Assembly: GCF_035917335.1 (NCBI RefSeq)
Contig: NZ_CP109067.1
Span: forward strand, 5,579,001-5,643,000
Reading direction: 5' to 3'
DNA length: 64,000 nucleotides
Source: Micromonospora sp. NBC_01813
GTDB taxonomy: Bacteria > Actinomycetota > Actinomycetes > Mycobacteriales > Micromonosporaceae
The translations under genes were made by a program, and so were the position numbers. The notes under the pieces were generated by a model that was not told the origin of the DNA, did no database searches, and worked only from the letters and a program-made list of their open reading frames with translations. This document shows, one piece after another, positions 18,535-27,635 of the stretch (its first letter is position 1; every line of letters starts with the position of its first letter).

Positions 18535-19287
18535 CTACCGCCGGCCGGACGGCTTGTCAGCCGCCGTTCGGTCCGCGCCGTACCACCGGTAGTCGGTGTT
18601 GGACCGGTACGGGGCGTTGCCCCAGGTGCCCGGGTGCCGGGCGACCTGGTACAGCTTCTCAGCGGTGGCCGCGCTGATCCGGCTCCCACCGGCGATGAGC
18701 AGCCGGTCGAGCTCCCGGTGGGTGGTGACCATGCACTCCTTGGGAAGCCCGTAGACGCTGATCACCCCGGAGCCGACGAAGGTCAGGACCGGCGCGACCG
18801 GGATGGTGTGGCCGACCGCGGCGGTCATCGCCTTGCTGGCCCGCTTCGCGTCGCGGCGGGCTTCGGCGACGTACGCCGGGCGCTTGCCGTTGATCTGGAC
18901 GACGTCCCCGGCGACCAGCACCCGGCTACGGCCATGATCGACGACGGTGACCGCGAACAGCCCGCTGGGGCCGATGGCGAGGAAGCCGGCGCGCTCGCCC
19001 CGGCCGGCGGTCTCCAGCCCGAGTACATGGTCCGGGCTGTCGGTACGCGGCCAGTTGACCGCGTGCCAGGCCGGCCCGAGATGATCGAGTCGGTGCACCG
19101 CACGGGCACCGGCGGCCTCGATGCGCCGGGCACCCCGCTCGGCCCGTCGACGTCGGGCCCACTCCATCGGCGACGGCCGGATGGCCTCCAGCGCATCGGA
19201 GTGGGACTCCTCCATGGGCCGTGCTTCTGCTTGGTGTGGCAGGGCCCGCTGCGCGGGCAGAACTCGGCGCTCATGGAACACAGTCAT
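18535..19287 (-). CDS. NERD-like (nuclease-related) domain protein
   Basis: 250 residues from ATG 19287, which has GGAGG 5 nt upstream. A basic N-terminal helix (PSPMEWARRRRAERGARRIEAAGARAVHRLDHL) leads to a domain with WHAVNWPR, LGLETAGRGERAGFLAIGPSGLFAVTVVDHGRSRVLVAGDVVQING, resembling the restriction-endonuclease-like NERD core. TFVGSGVISVYGLPKECMVTTHRELDRLL and LYQVARHPGTW follow. The classical catalytic triad is not clear, so nuclease activity is uncertain. It is divergent from arcA. Confidence 0.6.
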   Translation of the reverse strand: MTVFHERRVLPAQRALPHQAEARPMEESHSDALEAIRPSPMEWARRRRAERGARRIEAAGARAVHRLDHLGPAWHAVNWPRTDSPDHVLGLETAGRGERAGFLAIGPSGLFAVTVVDHGRSRVLVAGDVVQINGKRPAYVAEARRDAKRASKAMTAAVGHTIPVAPVLTFVGSGVISVYGLPKECMVTTHRELDRLLIAGGSRISAATAEKLYQVARHPGTWGNAPYRSNTDYRWYGADRTAADKPSGRR

Positions 19288-19376
19288 CACGACCTCCGGC
19301 AAAAGGTCCCCTGGACTTTGGACTTCCCACTACCGTACGTGGCGACACCGGTACTGAAGCAAGACGCCAAGCCGGA

Positions 19377-19403
19377 GTGAGTAGGGATGAATGCCCTATT
19401 CAC
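19377..19403. promoter_or_regulatory. ARG-box-like palindrome upstream of arcA
   Basis: GTGAGTAGGG and CCCTATTCAC form a 10-bp dyad with one mismatch around a 7-nt centre. Within it TGAAT-N5-ATTCA (19388-19402) resembles the arginine-repressor box (TGAAT-N4-ATTCA) but is 1 bp longer. It lies 52 bp upstream of the arginine deiminase start, so an ArgR/AhrC-type site is a reasonable guess. Confidence 0.45.
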
Positions 19404-19454
19404 CCTACGACTCTTTAGACAGATGGTGCCAAACGACAGCCATGGGGCGCGAGT

Positions 19455-20696
19455 GTGACGCACTACGTCGACAGTGAGGTCGGCCACCTCCGCACCGTCC
19501 TGCTCCACCGCCCCGGCACCGAACTGGCCCGGTTGACCCCGCGCAACAGCGGGGCCCTGCTGTTCGACGCGATCCCCTGGGTCGCCCGTGCCCAGGAAGA
19601 ACACGACGCCTTCGCCGAGGTGCTGCGCCGCCGGGACGTGGAGGTGCTCTACCTCGAACAGCTGCTCGCCGAGACGGTCGCCAACGACACCGCCCGGGCC
19701 GAAGCCGTCGAGACCGTACTCGCCGGCAGCCGGCTCGGGCAGACGCTGCGCCAACGGGTGGCCGACCAACTCGCGTACCTCGATCCGGCCGGGCTGGCCC
19801 GGGTGCTCGTCGCCGGCGTCGCCCGTGGGGAGCTGCGGGTCGGCGCCGGGCGACCACCCGGACTCGGGTACGCCCTGATGCGCGAGCACGAGTTCATCGT
19901 CGACCCGTTGCCCAACCTGATGTTCACCAGAGATTCATCTGTGTGGATCCGGGACCGGGTCGCGGTGACCAGCCTCGCCATGCCGGCCCGGCGCAGGGAA
20001 GGCCAGCTCACCGACCTGATCTACCGGCACCATCCGCGCTTCGTCGGCACCGAGCTGCTCTACCGGCCGGACCTCGACCATGTCGAAGGCGGCGACGTGC
20101 TACTGCTCGCCCCCGGGGTCGTCGCGATCGGCACCGGCGAGCGGACCACGCCAGCCGGGGTGGAGCACCTCGCCCGTCGGGTGCTCGGCGCCGCGCTGGC
20201 CCACACCATCCTGGTGGTGCCGATCGCCCAGCGCCGGGCGACCATGCACCTGGACACCATCTGCACCCTCGTCGACGTCGACACCGTGCTGATGTATCCG
20301 CCGATGGCCGACGAGCTCACCGCGTACACGGTGATTCTCGACGGCTCCGGCGAGCTGCAGGTGGACGGGCCCGCGCCGTTCCTGCCGGCTGCCGCCGACG
20401 CGATGGACCTGGATCGACTCCGAGTGGTCGACACCGGGCTGGATCCGGTCACCGCCGAGCGCGAGCAGTGGGACGACGGCAACAACACGTTGGCCCTGTC
20501 GCCCGGCGTCTGTGTCGCCTACGAGCGCAACACCGCGACCAACGCCGCGCTACGGCGGGCCGGAATCGACGTCGTCACCATCTCCGGCACCGAGCTCGGA
20601 TCCGGCCGAGGCGGACCACGGTGCATGTCGGCACCGCTGGTCCGCGACCCGGCTCGCCCACGACCCAGTCGACTGCCCGGCTCGCCTACCGGGTGA
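19455..20696 (+). CDS. arcA: Arginine deiminase
   Basis: 413 residues from a GTG. The pentein-fold motifs are complete: [41 protein letters not shown], the catalytic His in [24 protein letters not shown], and the nucleophilic Cys in [12 protein letters not shown]. It converts arginine to citrulline and ammonia. No carbamate kinase or ornithine carbamoyltransferase is adjacent, so this is not a complete ADI operon. An ARG-box-like palindrome lies upstream. It complements the dimethylargininase-like gene 13 kb away. Confidence 0.95.
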   Translation: MTHYVDSEVGHLRTVLLHRPGTELARLTPRNSGALLFDAIPWVARAQEEHDAFAEVLRRRDVEVLYLEQLLAETVANDTARAEAVETVLAGSRLGQTLRQRVADQLAYLDPAGLARVLVAGVARGELRVGAGRPPGLGYALMREHEFIVDPLPNLMFTRDSSVWIRDRVAVTSLAMPARRREGQLTDLIYRHHPRFVGTELLYRPDLDHVEGGDVLLLAPGVVAIGTGERTTPAGVEHLARRVLGAALAHTILVVPIAQRRATMHLDTICTLVDVDTVLMYPPMADELTAYTVILDGSGELQVDGPAPFLPAAADAMDLDRLRVVDTGLDPVTAEREQWDDGNNTLALSPGVCVAYERNTATNAALRRAGIDVVTISGTELGSGRGGPRCMSAPLVRDPARPRPSRLPGSPTG

Positions 20697-20722
20697 GCCG
20701 CCGTCCCGACCGCCCGACGGAC

Positions 20723-21604
20723 TCAGCGCAGGGTGAGCTGACGTCCCAGCAGGCCCTGTCGGGAGCGGCGGGCGGCGGCGTCGAGGTCGCCGGTGTCCGC
20801 GGCCGCCTCGGCGTAGCGCTTGACGAACTGCGTCAGTGGATCTTCCCACTCGTCTGCCGCCGGGCCTGGCGGCAGATCCCAGACCGGCACCAGTAGCCCG
20901 TGCGCCCGGAACATGCCGGCGAACTTGGTCTGCGGCCCCAGCGGGAGGTCACCCGCCGCGCTGAGTCGGGCCAGCGTGTCGAGCGCCCGATCCTCCTCGT
21001 CGCCCAGCACCCAGCGCACGTGTGCCCGCTCGCCGACCCGACACCAGTACGCGGCGGTCGCGGCGGTCATCCGGGTCGTCGGATAGATCGAGGCGTCGGC
21101 CCGTTCGAGCGAGGCCTGCACCGCCGGGTCGGCTGCTGCCTCCGCCGCCACCCAGAACGCGAAGCTGTCGTGCACTGTCACCGCGAGCGCCCCGTCGGTC
21201 AGGACGTCCTGCAGCCGTGGCCCGGGACCAGGCAGCGGCGGCACCGCCACGGTGTCCCCGGGATCGGTCTCCAGCGCGGCGAGCAACGCGGCGGCCAGGT
21301 CCCGGGACACGTCACCGGACTGGGCGTGCCGCTGCAGTCCGATCATGATCTGGCCGTCGGCCCGCACCAACGCCGGCACCGCCATCGGCAGTACGGTGGC
21401 CAGCGTCACCGTTCGATCGGGGTACCGGTCGTTCAGTTCGTCGGCGAGCACCAGGGGTGCGGTCGCGGCCGGGACGAGTTCGCGTAGCGCGATCCAGTCC
21501 GGCTCGGCGGTGAGCCCGGCGAACGGCCGGGGTACGTACACGTCGCGGATCTTCTCCCGCTTGCCGCCGCTGGCGGTCCGGTCCTGCTTTCGGCGCTTGC
21601 TCAC
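20723..21604 (-). CDS. DUF5926-family protein
   Basis: 293 residues from a GTG. It begins with a basic MSKRRKQDRTASGGKREKIRDVYVPRPFAGL tail, then a long conserved alpha/beta body (DWIALRELVPAATAPLVL, DVLTDGALAVTVHDSFAFWV, AYWCRVGERAHVRWVLGDEEDRALDTLARL, AGMFRAHGLLVPVWDLP). This is the actinobacterial DUF5926 pattern. Its role is unknown. It starts 11 bp after the RsbW-like gene and probably shares its transcript. Confidence 0.75.
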   Translation of the reverse strand: MSKRRKQDRTASGGKREKIRDVYVPRPFAGLTAEPDWIALRELVPAATAPLVLADELNDRYPDRTVTLATVLPMAVPALVRADGQIMIGLQRHAQSGDVSRDLAAALLAALETDPGDTVAVPPLPGPGPRLQDVLTDGALAVTVHDSFAFWVAAEAAADPAVQASLERADASIYPTTRMTAATAAYWCRVGERAHVRWVLGDEEDRALDTLARLSAAGDLPLGPQTKFAGMFRAHGLLVPVWDLPPGPAADEWEDPLTQFVKRYAEAAADTGDLDAAARRSRQGLLGRQLTLR

Positions 21605-21615
21605 GGCCAGTCAGC

Positions 21616-22050
21616 CTAGAGGATCGACCCGGTGTCCGGACCGCAGAGTTCGGCCCAGACGCAGCGCCCGGTGCCGAGGTTCTCCACCCCCCACCGCCTG
21701 GCCAGCGCGGCGACGATGGTCAGCCCTCGTCCGTTGAGCGCCTCCGGGGTGGCCGTGCGCAGCTGTGGGCTGCCGCTGGAACCGCCGTCGGTCACCCGGA
21801 TGCGAATCGTGTCGCTCGGCCACGTCGGAATGAGCTGGCAGGTGACGCGGATCATGCCGTCGGGAAGCGGTCGGGCGTGCCGTACGGCGTTGCCGACCAG
21901 TTCGGCGACGACCGTCATCACGTCAGCCAGAAAGTTGGGACGGATCCGACTCGCCAACGTCTTGGTCAGTTGGTGCCTGGCCAGCCGCGCACCGCTGACA
22001 TGGTGGGGTACCAGGACGCTCCACGTCCGTCCCATCAGTGCTGCGGTCAC
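21616..22050 (-). CDS. RsbW-like ATP-binding regulatory protein (anti-sigma kinase type)
   Basis: 144 residues. A HATPase_c_2 fold with the N box AELVGNAVRHARPLP, a G1 box (IRIRVTDGGSSGSPQL), and the GRGLTIVAALARRWGVEN G2 loop. There is no dimerisation-phosphotransfer domain. Such proteins bind and phosphorylate anti-sigma antagonists or act as anti-sigma factors. The GTG at 22050 has GGAG upstream and lies 12 bp after the histidine kinase stop, so the two are co-transcribed. The sigma factor or antagonist is not in the window. Confidence 0.8.
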   Translation of the reverse strand: MTAALMGRTWSVLVPHHVSGARLARHQLTKTLASRIRPNFLADVMTVVAELVGNAVRHARPLPDGMIRVTCQLIPTWPSDTIRIRVTDGGSSGSPQLRTATPEALNGRGLTIVAALARRWGVENLGTGRCVWAELCGPDTGSIL

Positions 22051-22062
22051 GCCGGTCTCCTC

Positions 22063-23523
22063 TCATCCGCGGGGCAGCCGTACCTGGGCTACCGTTCCCC
22101 CGCCGTTTCGCGGTCGCAGAGACACCCAGCCGTGTTGACGCTCGACGATCTGACGGACCAGATAGAGCCCGAGACCCGCGCCCGGATAGCGACGCTGATC
22201 GCCCGATTCACCCTGCCAAAACCGGTCGAACGCTCGTTCCACGTGCTCGGGATGTACCCCGATGCCACGATCGCTAATCCGGAACACGACCGTGCGCTCG
22301 TCGGCCGTGGCGGTCAACTCCACCGGGGTGCTTCCCGGTGAGTACTTGTCGGCGTTGGTGGCGAGCTCGGTGAGTACCGTGGCCAGGCTGCTGCGGTCTC
22401 CGAACGCCTTGGGCAGATCGTGCGGCAGGTCCACGGTGAGCCGGCGCCGCAGCTCGGCGGGGAGGGTGTCGACCGCTGAACGAAGCGTCTCGACGAGGTC
22501 GAACGGTGCGAGCGGGCCACCGGCCACCGGGCCGGCGTCGTTCGCGGCGGCGAGTAGCCGGTCGACCAGTCGGGCGAGTTCGGTGGCCCGCTGACCCAGC
22601 ACCCGGGCCGCCTCCCGGCGCTCCTGGTCGCTCAACGAATCCCAGTGGTCGCCGAGCGTTTCGGCGTATCCCTTGATGACGGTCACCGGGGTACGGAGTT
22701 CGTGACTGGTGACCGCGATGAACAGATCGACGTCGTGGTCCCGGCGATGTTGATCGCTGATGTCCCGGAAGGTGACGACCCGTGATGCGACGAAGCCTGG
22801 CAGTTCTCCCGAGGTGATTCGCAGCCAGCGGCCGTCCGGCTGTTGGTGGTCGACGACCTGACCGGACGGTGGCACCGGGAACGGGATCGGTCGGTGCAGG
22901 CGCTCCCGGGCGAGACTGCCGGTGAGTCGCTCGGCCGCCGGGTTCCACAGCCGTACGCAGGACTCGTCGTCGATGATGGCGAGCCCGTCGGCGAGCGCGG
23001 CGACCACGGGACCGTCGCCGTGCACCGGCAGCCCGGTCTGGTCGCCGTACATGTGCGCGATGCACGACGACAGGTACGCGATGAGAGTGTGGTGCTCCGG
23101 GCTGGCTTCGCCGTCCGGATCGGGGTAGTAGGCGTGCAGGCTGCCGATCAGTACTCCGCCGATCTCGGCCCGGGCGGTCAGCATCCGGTGCAGTCCGCGC
23201 CCGGCGATCTGGTCGGCCTGCTCGGCGGAGAGCGCTGTCACCGGGAACTCGACCGTTCGTGGGCCGGCGAGCAGTTGGGCGGTCGCCGGATCACCGAGGT
23301 CGACCGGCCGGCCGATCGACCACTCGGCTGCCCCGGCGGCGGCGATGATCCGGCCGCTGGCCGGGCCGTACTCGGCGAACGACGTGCCGGCGGCTCCGAG
23401 GGCACGTTGGGCCAGCCGCAGCAGGTCGTGCAGGACCGGCAGCCCGGCGTCCCCGTTGTTGATCATGTCGAGGACCACGGTGTGTCCGGCGATCAGGCTC
23501 GGGTAGTCGGGGCGTTCCGGCAT
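22063..23523 (-). CDS. Cytoplasmic sensor histidine kinase with GAF and PAS domains
   Basis: 486 residues from ATG 23523. The order is a GAF-like domain (residues ~15-160, with YLSSCIAHMYGDQTG at its end) and a PAS domain (~170-270, GLAIIDDESCVRLWNPAAERLTG). A HisKA helix follows with the phosphoacceptor in FIAVTSHELRTPVTVIKGYAE, then a HATPase with ATNADKYSP, ISDRGIGVHPEH and GAGLGLYLVRQIVE. No transmembrane segment is seen, so it senses an internal signal such as redox, ligand or energy state. No response regulator adjoins; an RsbW-like protein follows instead. Confidence 0.85.
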   Translation of the reverse strand: MPERPDYPSLIAGHTVVLDMINNGDAGLPVLHDLLRLAQRALGAAGTSFAEYGPASGRIIAAAGAAEWSIGRPVDLGDPATAQLLAGPRTVEFPVTALSAEQADQIAGRGLHRMLTARAEIGGVLIGSLHAYYPDPDGEASPEHHTLIAYLSSCIAHMYGDQTGLPVHGDGPVVAALADGLAIIDDESCVRLWNPAAERLTGSLARERLHRPIPFPVPPSGQVVDHQQPDGRWLRITSGELPGFVASRVVTFRDISDQHRRDHDVDLFIAVTSHELRTPVTVIKGYAETLGDHWDSLSDQERREAARVLGQRATELARLVDRLLAAANDAGPVAGGPLAPFDLVETLRSAVDTLPAELRRRLTVDLPHDLPKAFGDRSSLATVLTELATNADKYSPGSTPVELTATADERTVVFRISDRGIGVHPEHVERAFDRFWQGESGDQRRYPGAGLGLYLVRQIVERQHGWVSLRPRNGGGTVAQVRLPRG

Positions 23524-23624
23524 GCCTGTGAGTCTGCCGTCTGTCGGCCGATTTCGGCAGTAGCCAGGATGCCGGCGTGCGGTCGACGGTGCCAGCCGGT
23601 CGACGTGAGGTCGCGGGTGGCCGG

Positions 23625-23960
23625 TCAGAGGACCCGCGCCGGCTGGCCGGTGTCGCTGACCATCGGCCGGGCACCCGCCGCCCAGTCCTGCATGCCGCCG
23701 GCCAGGTTGCGGACGTTGTCCCAGCCGTGCTGCCGCAGGTACGCCACGACCTGACCGGACCGGCCGCCGGAACGGCAGACGACCACCACGTCGCCGTCCT
23801 GTGGAACTTCGGCGAGCCGCTGCGGGACCTCCATCATCGGCAGATGGTGGGCACCGGGCGCATGCCCGGCGGCCCACTCCTGCGGCTCGCGTACGTCGAT
23901 CAGGTATGCGTCGTCGGCGACGTCGGCGACGACGACCGTGGGGACGTTGGGTCCGAACAT
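23625..23960 (-). CDS. Single-domain rhodanese-like protein
   Basis: 111 residues. Rhodanese fold with AYLIDVREPQEWAAGHAPGAHHLPM and the active-site loop VVVCRSGGRSGQV carrying the persulfide Cys. It transfers sulfane sulfur or serves as a sulfur carrier in the cytoplasm; substrate cannot be read. It starts at ATG 23960, 10 bp after the LCP gene stop on the same strand. Confidence 0.9.
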   Translation of the reverse strand: MFGPNVPTVVVADVADDAYLIDVREPQEWAAGHAPGAHHLPMMEVPQRLAEVPQDGDVVVVCRSGGRSGQVVAYLRQHGWDNVRNLAGGMQDWAAGARPMVSDTGQPARVL

Positions 23961-23970
23961 GCCGCCCAGC

Positions 23971-25176
23971 CTATTGCTGACCGGCGAGCACGGTCGGGTT
24001 GGCCAGCACGAAGTCGTCGAGGGCATCGTTCTTGACCGCCTGGAACATTTCCATGCTGAGGGGGTCGAGCACTTCCCGGCCGGAGTCGTTGCCGTTGAAG
24101 CTGCCGCCGTTGGTCCGCAGCATGACCAGGTCGTTCGCGGCTACACCACGCAGCGTGAAGACGAAGTCCTCGATCGGCGTGCTGCCGACGTCCAGCACGA
24201 ACGCCTCACCGGCGGCCTTGGTCAACTCGCCGATCTTGAGCGGGTTGGTCATCACCCCGGCGGACATCGCCTTCTTGGCCATGCCCTTGATCAGCTTCTG
24301 CTGGTTCTTCTGCCGGTCGTAGTCGCCGTTGGCCAGGCCGTACCGCTGCCGGGAGAAGTCCAGGGCCGCCCAGCCCTCCATCTCGCGGCAGCCCTTCTTG
24401 TGCACCACCTGCTGCTTGTCGCCGTAGACCTTCTCGGCGTCGGAGTTCCACATCGGCTGACCGTCGACCAGGGTCATGTGGGTCGACGGAGTGTCCTCGT
24501 CGACGCAGATCGGGATGCTGCCGAGGCTGTCGATGACCGACTTGAACCCGCTGAAGTTGATGATCGCGGCGCCGTCGAAGCTGATCCCGCTCATGTTCTT
24601 GATGGTCTCGGCCATCAGCTGGGCCCCGCCGGCGTGCCCGGCGCCGTTCTGCGCACCGTGGAAGAAGGCCTCGGTGGCCTTGGCCACCCCACCGCCGTAG
24701 CCGCTGGCGGGGAAGGGCGGCACCTCGACCTCGGTGTCGCGCGGCAGCGAGATCAGATAGGCCTGGTCGTGGGTCGCCGGAATGTGCAGGATGATGATCG
24801 TGTCGGCCCGGGTGTCCGACTCCGCCCAGTCGCTGCGGTGGTCGATGCCGAGCAGCAGCAGGTCGATCGGGCCTTCCAGGCTGTCGCCGCCCTCGGCATC
24901 GGTCTTGCCTGCCGTGCCGAGCAGGTTCGACTGCTCGATCCCGCTGGTCGCCTGGGCGATGAACCACTTGCTGCCGACGATGGTGGTGCCGCTGACCATC
25001 ATCAGCAGCGCACCCATGATCACCATCGTGCGGGCCCAGATCGGGTCCTTGCGGCGGGGGCGCTTACCTGCGCCGCCCTTGCCGCCGGCGCGGTTACCGG
25101 GCCGGCGGCCGGTCCGGCCGGCATGGGGGCCAGCCGACTCGGCCGACGTCGAACGTCGGCGGGTCTGAACCGGCAT
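23971..25176 (-). CDS. LytR-CpsA-Psr (LCP) family cell-wall glycopolymer ligase
   Basis: 401 residues. A basic cytoplasmic N-terminus (RRPGNRAGGKGGAGKRPRRKD) precedes one transmembrane segment (MVIMGALLMMVSGTTIVG) and an extracellular LCP domain: DLLLLGIDHRSDWAESDTRADTIIILHI, LISLPRDTEVEVP, and GRQKYGL-type SRQRYGLANGDYDRQKNQQKLI. LCP proteins attach glycopolymers such as arabinogalactan or teichoic-type polymers to peptidoglycan. AGGAG lies just before the ATG at 25176. It is one of two tandem LCP genes. Confidence 0.9.
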   Translation of the reverse strand: MPVQTRRRSTSAESAGPHAGRTGRRPGNRAGGKGGAGKRPRRKDPIWARTMVIMGALLMMVSGTTIVGSKWFIAQATSGIEQSNLLGTAGKTDAEGGDSLEGPIDLLLLGIDHRSDWAESDTRADTIIILHIPATHDQAYLISLPRDTEVEVPPFPASGYGGGVAKATEAFFHGAQNGAGHAGGAQLMAETIKNMSGISFDGAAIINFSGFKSVIDSLGSIPICVDEDTPSTHMTLVDGQPMWNSDAEKVYGDKQQVVHKKGCREMEGWAALDFSRQRYGLANGDYDRQKNQQKLIKGMAKKAMSAGVMTNPLKIGELTKAAGEAFVLDVGSTPIEDFVFTLRGVAANDLVMLRTNGGSFNGNDSGREVLDPLSMEMFQAVKNDALDDFVLANPTVLAGQQ

Positions 25177-25309
25177 GTCTGCTCCTGAAGGGCGTGACAA
25201 TAGGGCGTGCCCACTGTACGGACGTTTGATGGATAAATCGACCCTACTTGGGTTTCGAATTCGCGTCGGATTGAGTTGGTTACCGTCTGATGTTAGCGAT
25301 CATCGTCAC

Positions 25310-26482
25310 TCAGTCACTGGCCCCCGGACTCGGCGTGACATTCGCTTGTACCCAGGCGGTCATCTGGTCGTTGGCCATCGCCTGGTACATGGTCAAGGCC
25401 TTCTCCCGGTCCGAGACGACCACCGACTCCCCGTTGATCGTGTCGCTGCCGTTGTGCGGGCTGGTGAGGAACTGCAGATTCTCCCCCCGCAGCTTGCGGA
25501 ACTCCAAGGCCATGTCGATCAGCGAGAACCCCTCGTCGACCGTCACCGCTTTGGTCGTCGCCTTGAGGAACGAGTTCAGCTTGGCCGGGTTCGACAGTGT
25601 GCCGGAACTCACAGCCTTGTCCATCAGGGCTCGCAGGAACTCCTGCTGGTGCCGCATCCGCGCGAAGTCACCTTCCGGGAACTGCTTTCGCTGCCGGACC
25701 CAGTCGAGCGCCTCTGCCCCGTTCATGTGATTCACACCCTGGCTGAACTGCCGGTACGGCTTGTGGATTGAGGTGGTGTCCTGCTCGACGGTCAGGTCCA
25801 CGCCGCCGAGCGCGTCGGTCACCTCGACGAACCCGCCGAAGTCGATGGCCATCACGTGGTCGATCCGTACGCCGGAGAAACACTCCACGGTCCGGACCGC
25901 CAGCGGCATCCCACCGAAGGCGAACGCGGCGTTGATCTTCGCCCGCTGCCCGCTGTCGCAGGCCGCACCGGCCTCTTCCGGGACGGTGACGTAGAGGTCA
26001 CGCGGAATCGACACCAGGTACGCCCGGTCGTGCGACGACGGAATGTGCATCACGATGATCGTGTCGGCCCGCCACCGGCCGGCCTGGTCCAGTTGAGCGT
26101 CCGGATCCCGCGAGTCGGTGCCGATCATCAGGATGTTCAACGCGCCGTCGACCGCTGCGGGCGGGCGACCCTCGGTGATCGCCGAGAACGGGTCGGTGCG
26201 GGCGAGGTCCTGGTCCAGCCCTCGCGCGTACGCCCAGAGACCGCCGCCGGCGACCAGTGCGACCAGCAGCAGCGCCACCAGGCTCACCAGCGCGATGCGG
26301 CCCCAGCGCGGGCGTACCCGGCGAGGCCGGCCGCCGTACTGCCCGCCCTGGTAGCCGCCTGGGCCACCCGGGCCTCGGCCGCCTGGCCCGCCTGGCACCT
26401 GGGCCCGGCCAGTGGACCCGGCGCGGACCGGCCGTCCAGGTCCGGATCCGGACGGGTCACCGTAGTGGCTGCTGACTGACAT
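25310..26482 (-). CDS. LytR-CpsA-Psr (LCP) family protein, second copy
   Basis: 390 residues. The Gly/Pro/Arg-rich cytoplasmic tail contains repeated GGPGG/GGYQGGQYGG runs. A transmembrane helix (IALVSLVALLLVALVAGGGLWAY) leads to the LCP domain: LNILMIGTDSRDPDAQLDQAGRWRADTIIVMHI, YLVSIPRDLYVTVPEEAG, and WVRQRKQFPEGDFARMRHQQEFL with the catalytic Arg residues. Two Cys in the domain may form an extracytoplasmic disulfide. It lies upstream of the first LCP gene and downstream of a UDP-sugar decarboxylase-like gene, which suits envelope glycopolymer assembly. Confidence 0.92.
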   Translation of the reverse strand: MSVSSHYGDPSGSGPGRPVRAGSTGRAQVPGGPGGRGPGGPGGYQGGQYGGRPRRVRPRWGRIALVSLVALLLVALVAGGGLWAYARGLDQDLARTDPFSAITEGRPPAAVDGALNILMIGTDSRDPDAQLDQAGRWRADTIIVMHIPSSHDRAYLVSIPRDLYVTVPEEAGAACDSGQRAKINAAFAFGGMPLAVRTVECFSGVRIDHVMAIDFGGFVEVTDALGGVDLTVEQDTTSIHKPYRQFSQGVNHMNGAEALDWVRQRKQFPEGDFARMRHQQEFLRALMDKAVSSGTLSNPAKLNSFLKATTKAVTVDEGFSLIDMALEFRKLRGENLQFLTSPHNGSDTINGESVVVSDREKALTMYQAMANDQMTAWVQANVTPSPGASD

Positions 26483-26573
26483 GCCTTCAGCGTACGTACC
26501 GCACGCTCGCGGACCCAGGAGTCGGCACCGGGTTCTAGGCCGGTACGCCGGTCAGACAGCCACCCGGTGAGAT

Positions 26574-27551
26574 TCAGCCGAGCCGCTGCCGGAAGTACGC
26601 GATGGTGCGCGCCAGCCCGTCCGCCGGGTCGACCGAGGGCTGGTAGCCGAGCAGGGTCCGGGCCAGGGTGAGGTTGGGGCGGCGCATCTCCGGATCGTCG
26701 GACGACCTGCCGACGAAATCGATCGACGAGCTGCTGCCGACCAACTCGATGATCAACTCGGCGAGGTCGCGCATCGACAACTCGTGCTCGGTGCCGCAGT
26801 TGATCGGCCCGATCTCGGTGGAGTCCAGCAACGCTACGATCCCGGCGACCAGGTCGGTCACGTAGCAGATCGACCGGGTCTGTCCCCCGGTGCCGTGCAC
26901 CGTGATCGACTCCCCGCGCAACGCCTGACTGATGAACGTCGGGATCGCCCGCCCGTCGTCCGGGCGCATCCGGGGGCCGTAGGTGTTGAAGATCCGAACG
27001 ATCCCGGCGTCCAGCCCGCGATAGCGGTGATATGCCATCGTGGCGGACTCGGAGAACCGTTTGCCCTCGTCGTAGACGCTGCGGACACCGATCGGGTTGA
27101 CGTTTCCCCAGTAGGTCTCCGGCTGCGGGTGCACCAACGGATCCCCGTAAGCCTCCGACGTCGACGCCATGACGAACCGGGCGCCGTCGGCGACCGCGCG
27201 GTCCAGCAGGTGCAGCGTGGCGATCGAGCCGACCCGCAGGATCTCGATCGGCAGGGTGGCGAAGTCGGTTGGGCTGGCCGGCGAGGCCAGGTGCATGATC
27301 GCGTCGAACCGCCGTCCGAAGGCCGGGTGGTGATCCGGCAGCCCGTCGGAGACATCCGCCTCGACCAGGGTGAACCGGGGGTGGTCGAGCAGATGCGCGA
27401 CGTTCTCCTTGGAACCGGTGACGAAGTTGTCCACCACGACCACCGAGCAACCGCGCGCGATCAGCTGGTCGACCAGATGGCTTCCGACGAAACCGGCACC
27501 ACCGGTGACGAGCACGCGGTGGCCGTCGCCGAACCGGGGAACAGGCAGCAT
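26574..27551 (-). CDS. NAD-dependent UDP-glucuronate decarboxylase-like epimerase
   Basis: 325 residues, extended SDR family. VLVTGGAGFVGSHLVDQLIARG is the NAD-binding Rossmann motif. MASTSEAYGDPLVHPQPETYWGNVNPIGVRSVYDEGKRFSE contains the catalytic Ser/Thr and YxxxK, in the spacing of UDP-xylose synthase (UXS). RIFNTYGPRMRPDDGRAIPTF is the nucleotide-sugar site. The likely reaction is UDP-glucuronate to UDP-xylose, though other nucleotide sugars are possible. GGAG precedes the ATG. The two LCP genes downstream suggest use in a cell-envelope polymer. Confidence 0.85.
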   Translation of the reverse strand: MLPVPRFGDGHRVLVTGGAGFVGSHLVDQLIARGCSVVVVDNFVTGSKENVAHLLDHPRFTLVEADVSDGLPDHHPAFGRRFDAIMHLASPASPTDFATLPIEILRVGSIATLHLLDRAVADGARFVMASTSEAYGDPLVHPQPETYWGNVNPIGVRSVYDEGKRFSESATMAYHRYRGLDAGIVRIFNTYGPRMRPDDGRAIPTFISQALRGESITVHGTGGQTRSICYVTDLVAGIVALLDSTEIGPINCGTEHELSMRDLAELIIELVGSSSSIDFVGRSSDDPEMRRPNLTLARTLLGYQPSVDPADGLARTIAYFRQRLG

Positions 27552-27635
27552 GACTCCAAGCCTACTGCTACGCGGGCGACTCGGCGGAGGTCGCCACCCG
27601 GGCCGGAGGGTCGGATGCCGACAGTGTTCGGCCGG

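Noticed and set aside
23524-23877. N-terminal extension of the GAF-PAS kinase
   Set aside because: The extra codons are Arg/Pro-rich and antisense to the rhodanese gene's downstream region; the ATG at 23523 begins the conserved sequence.
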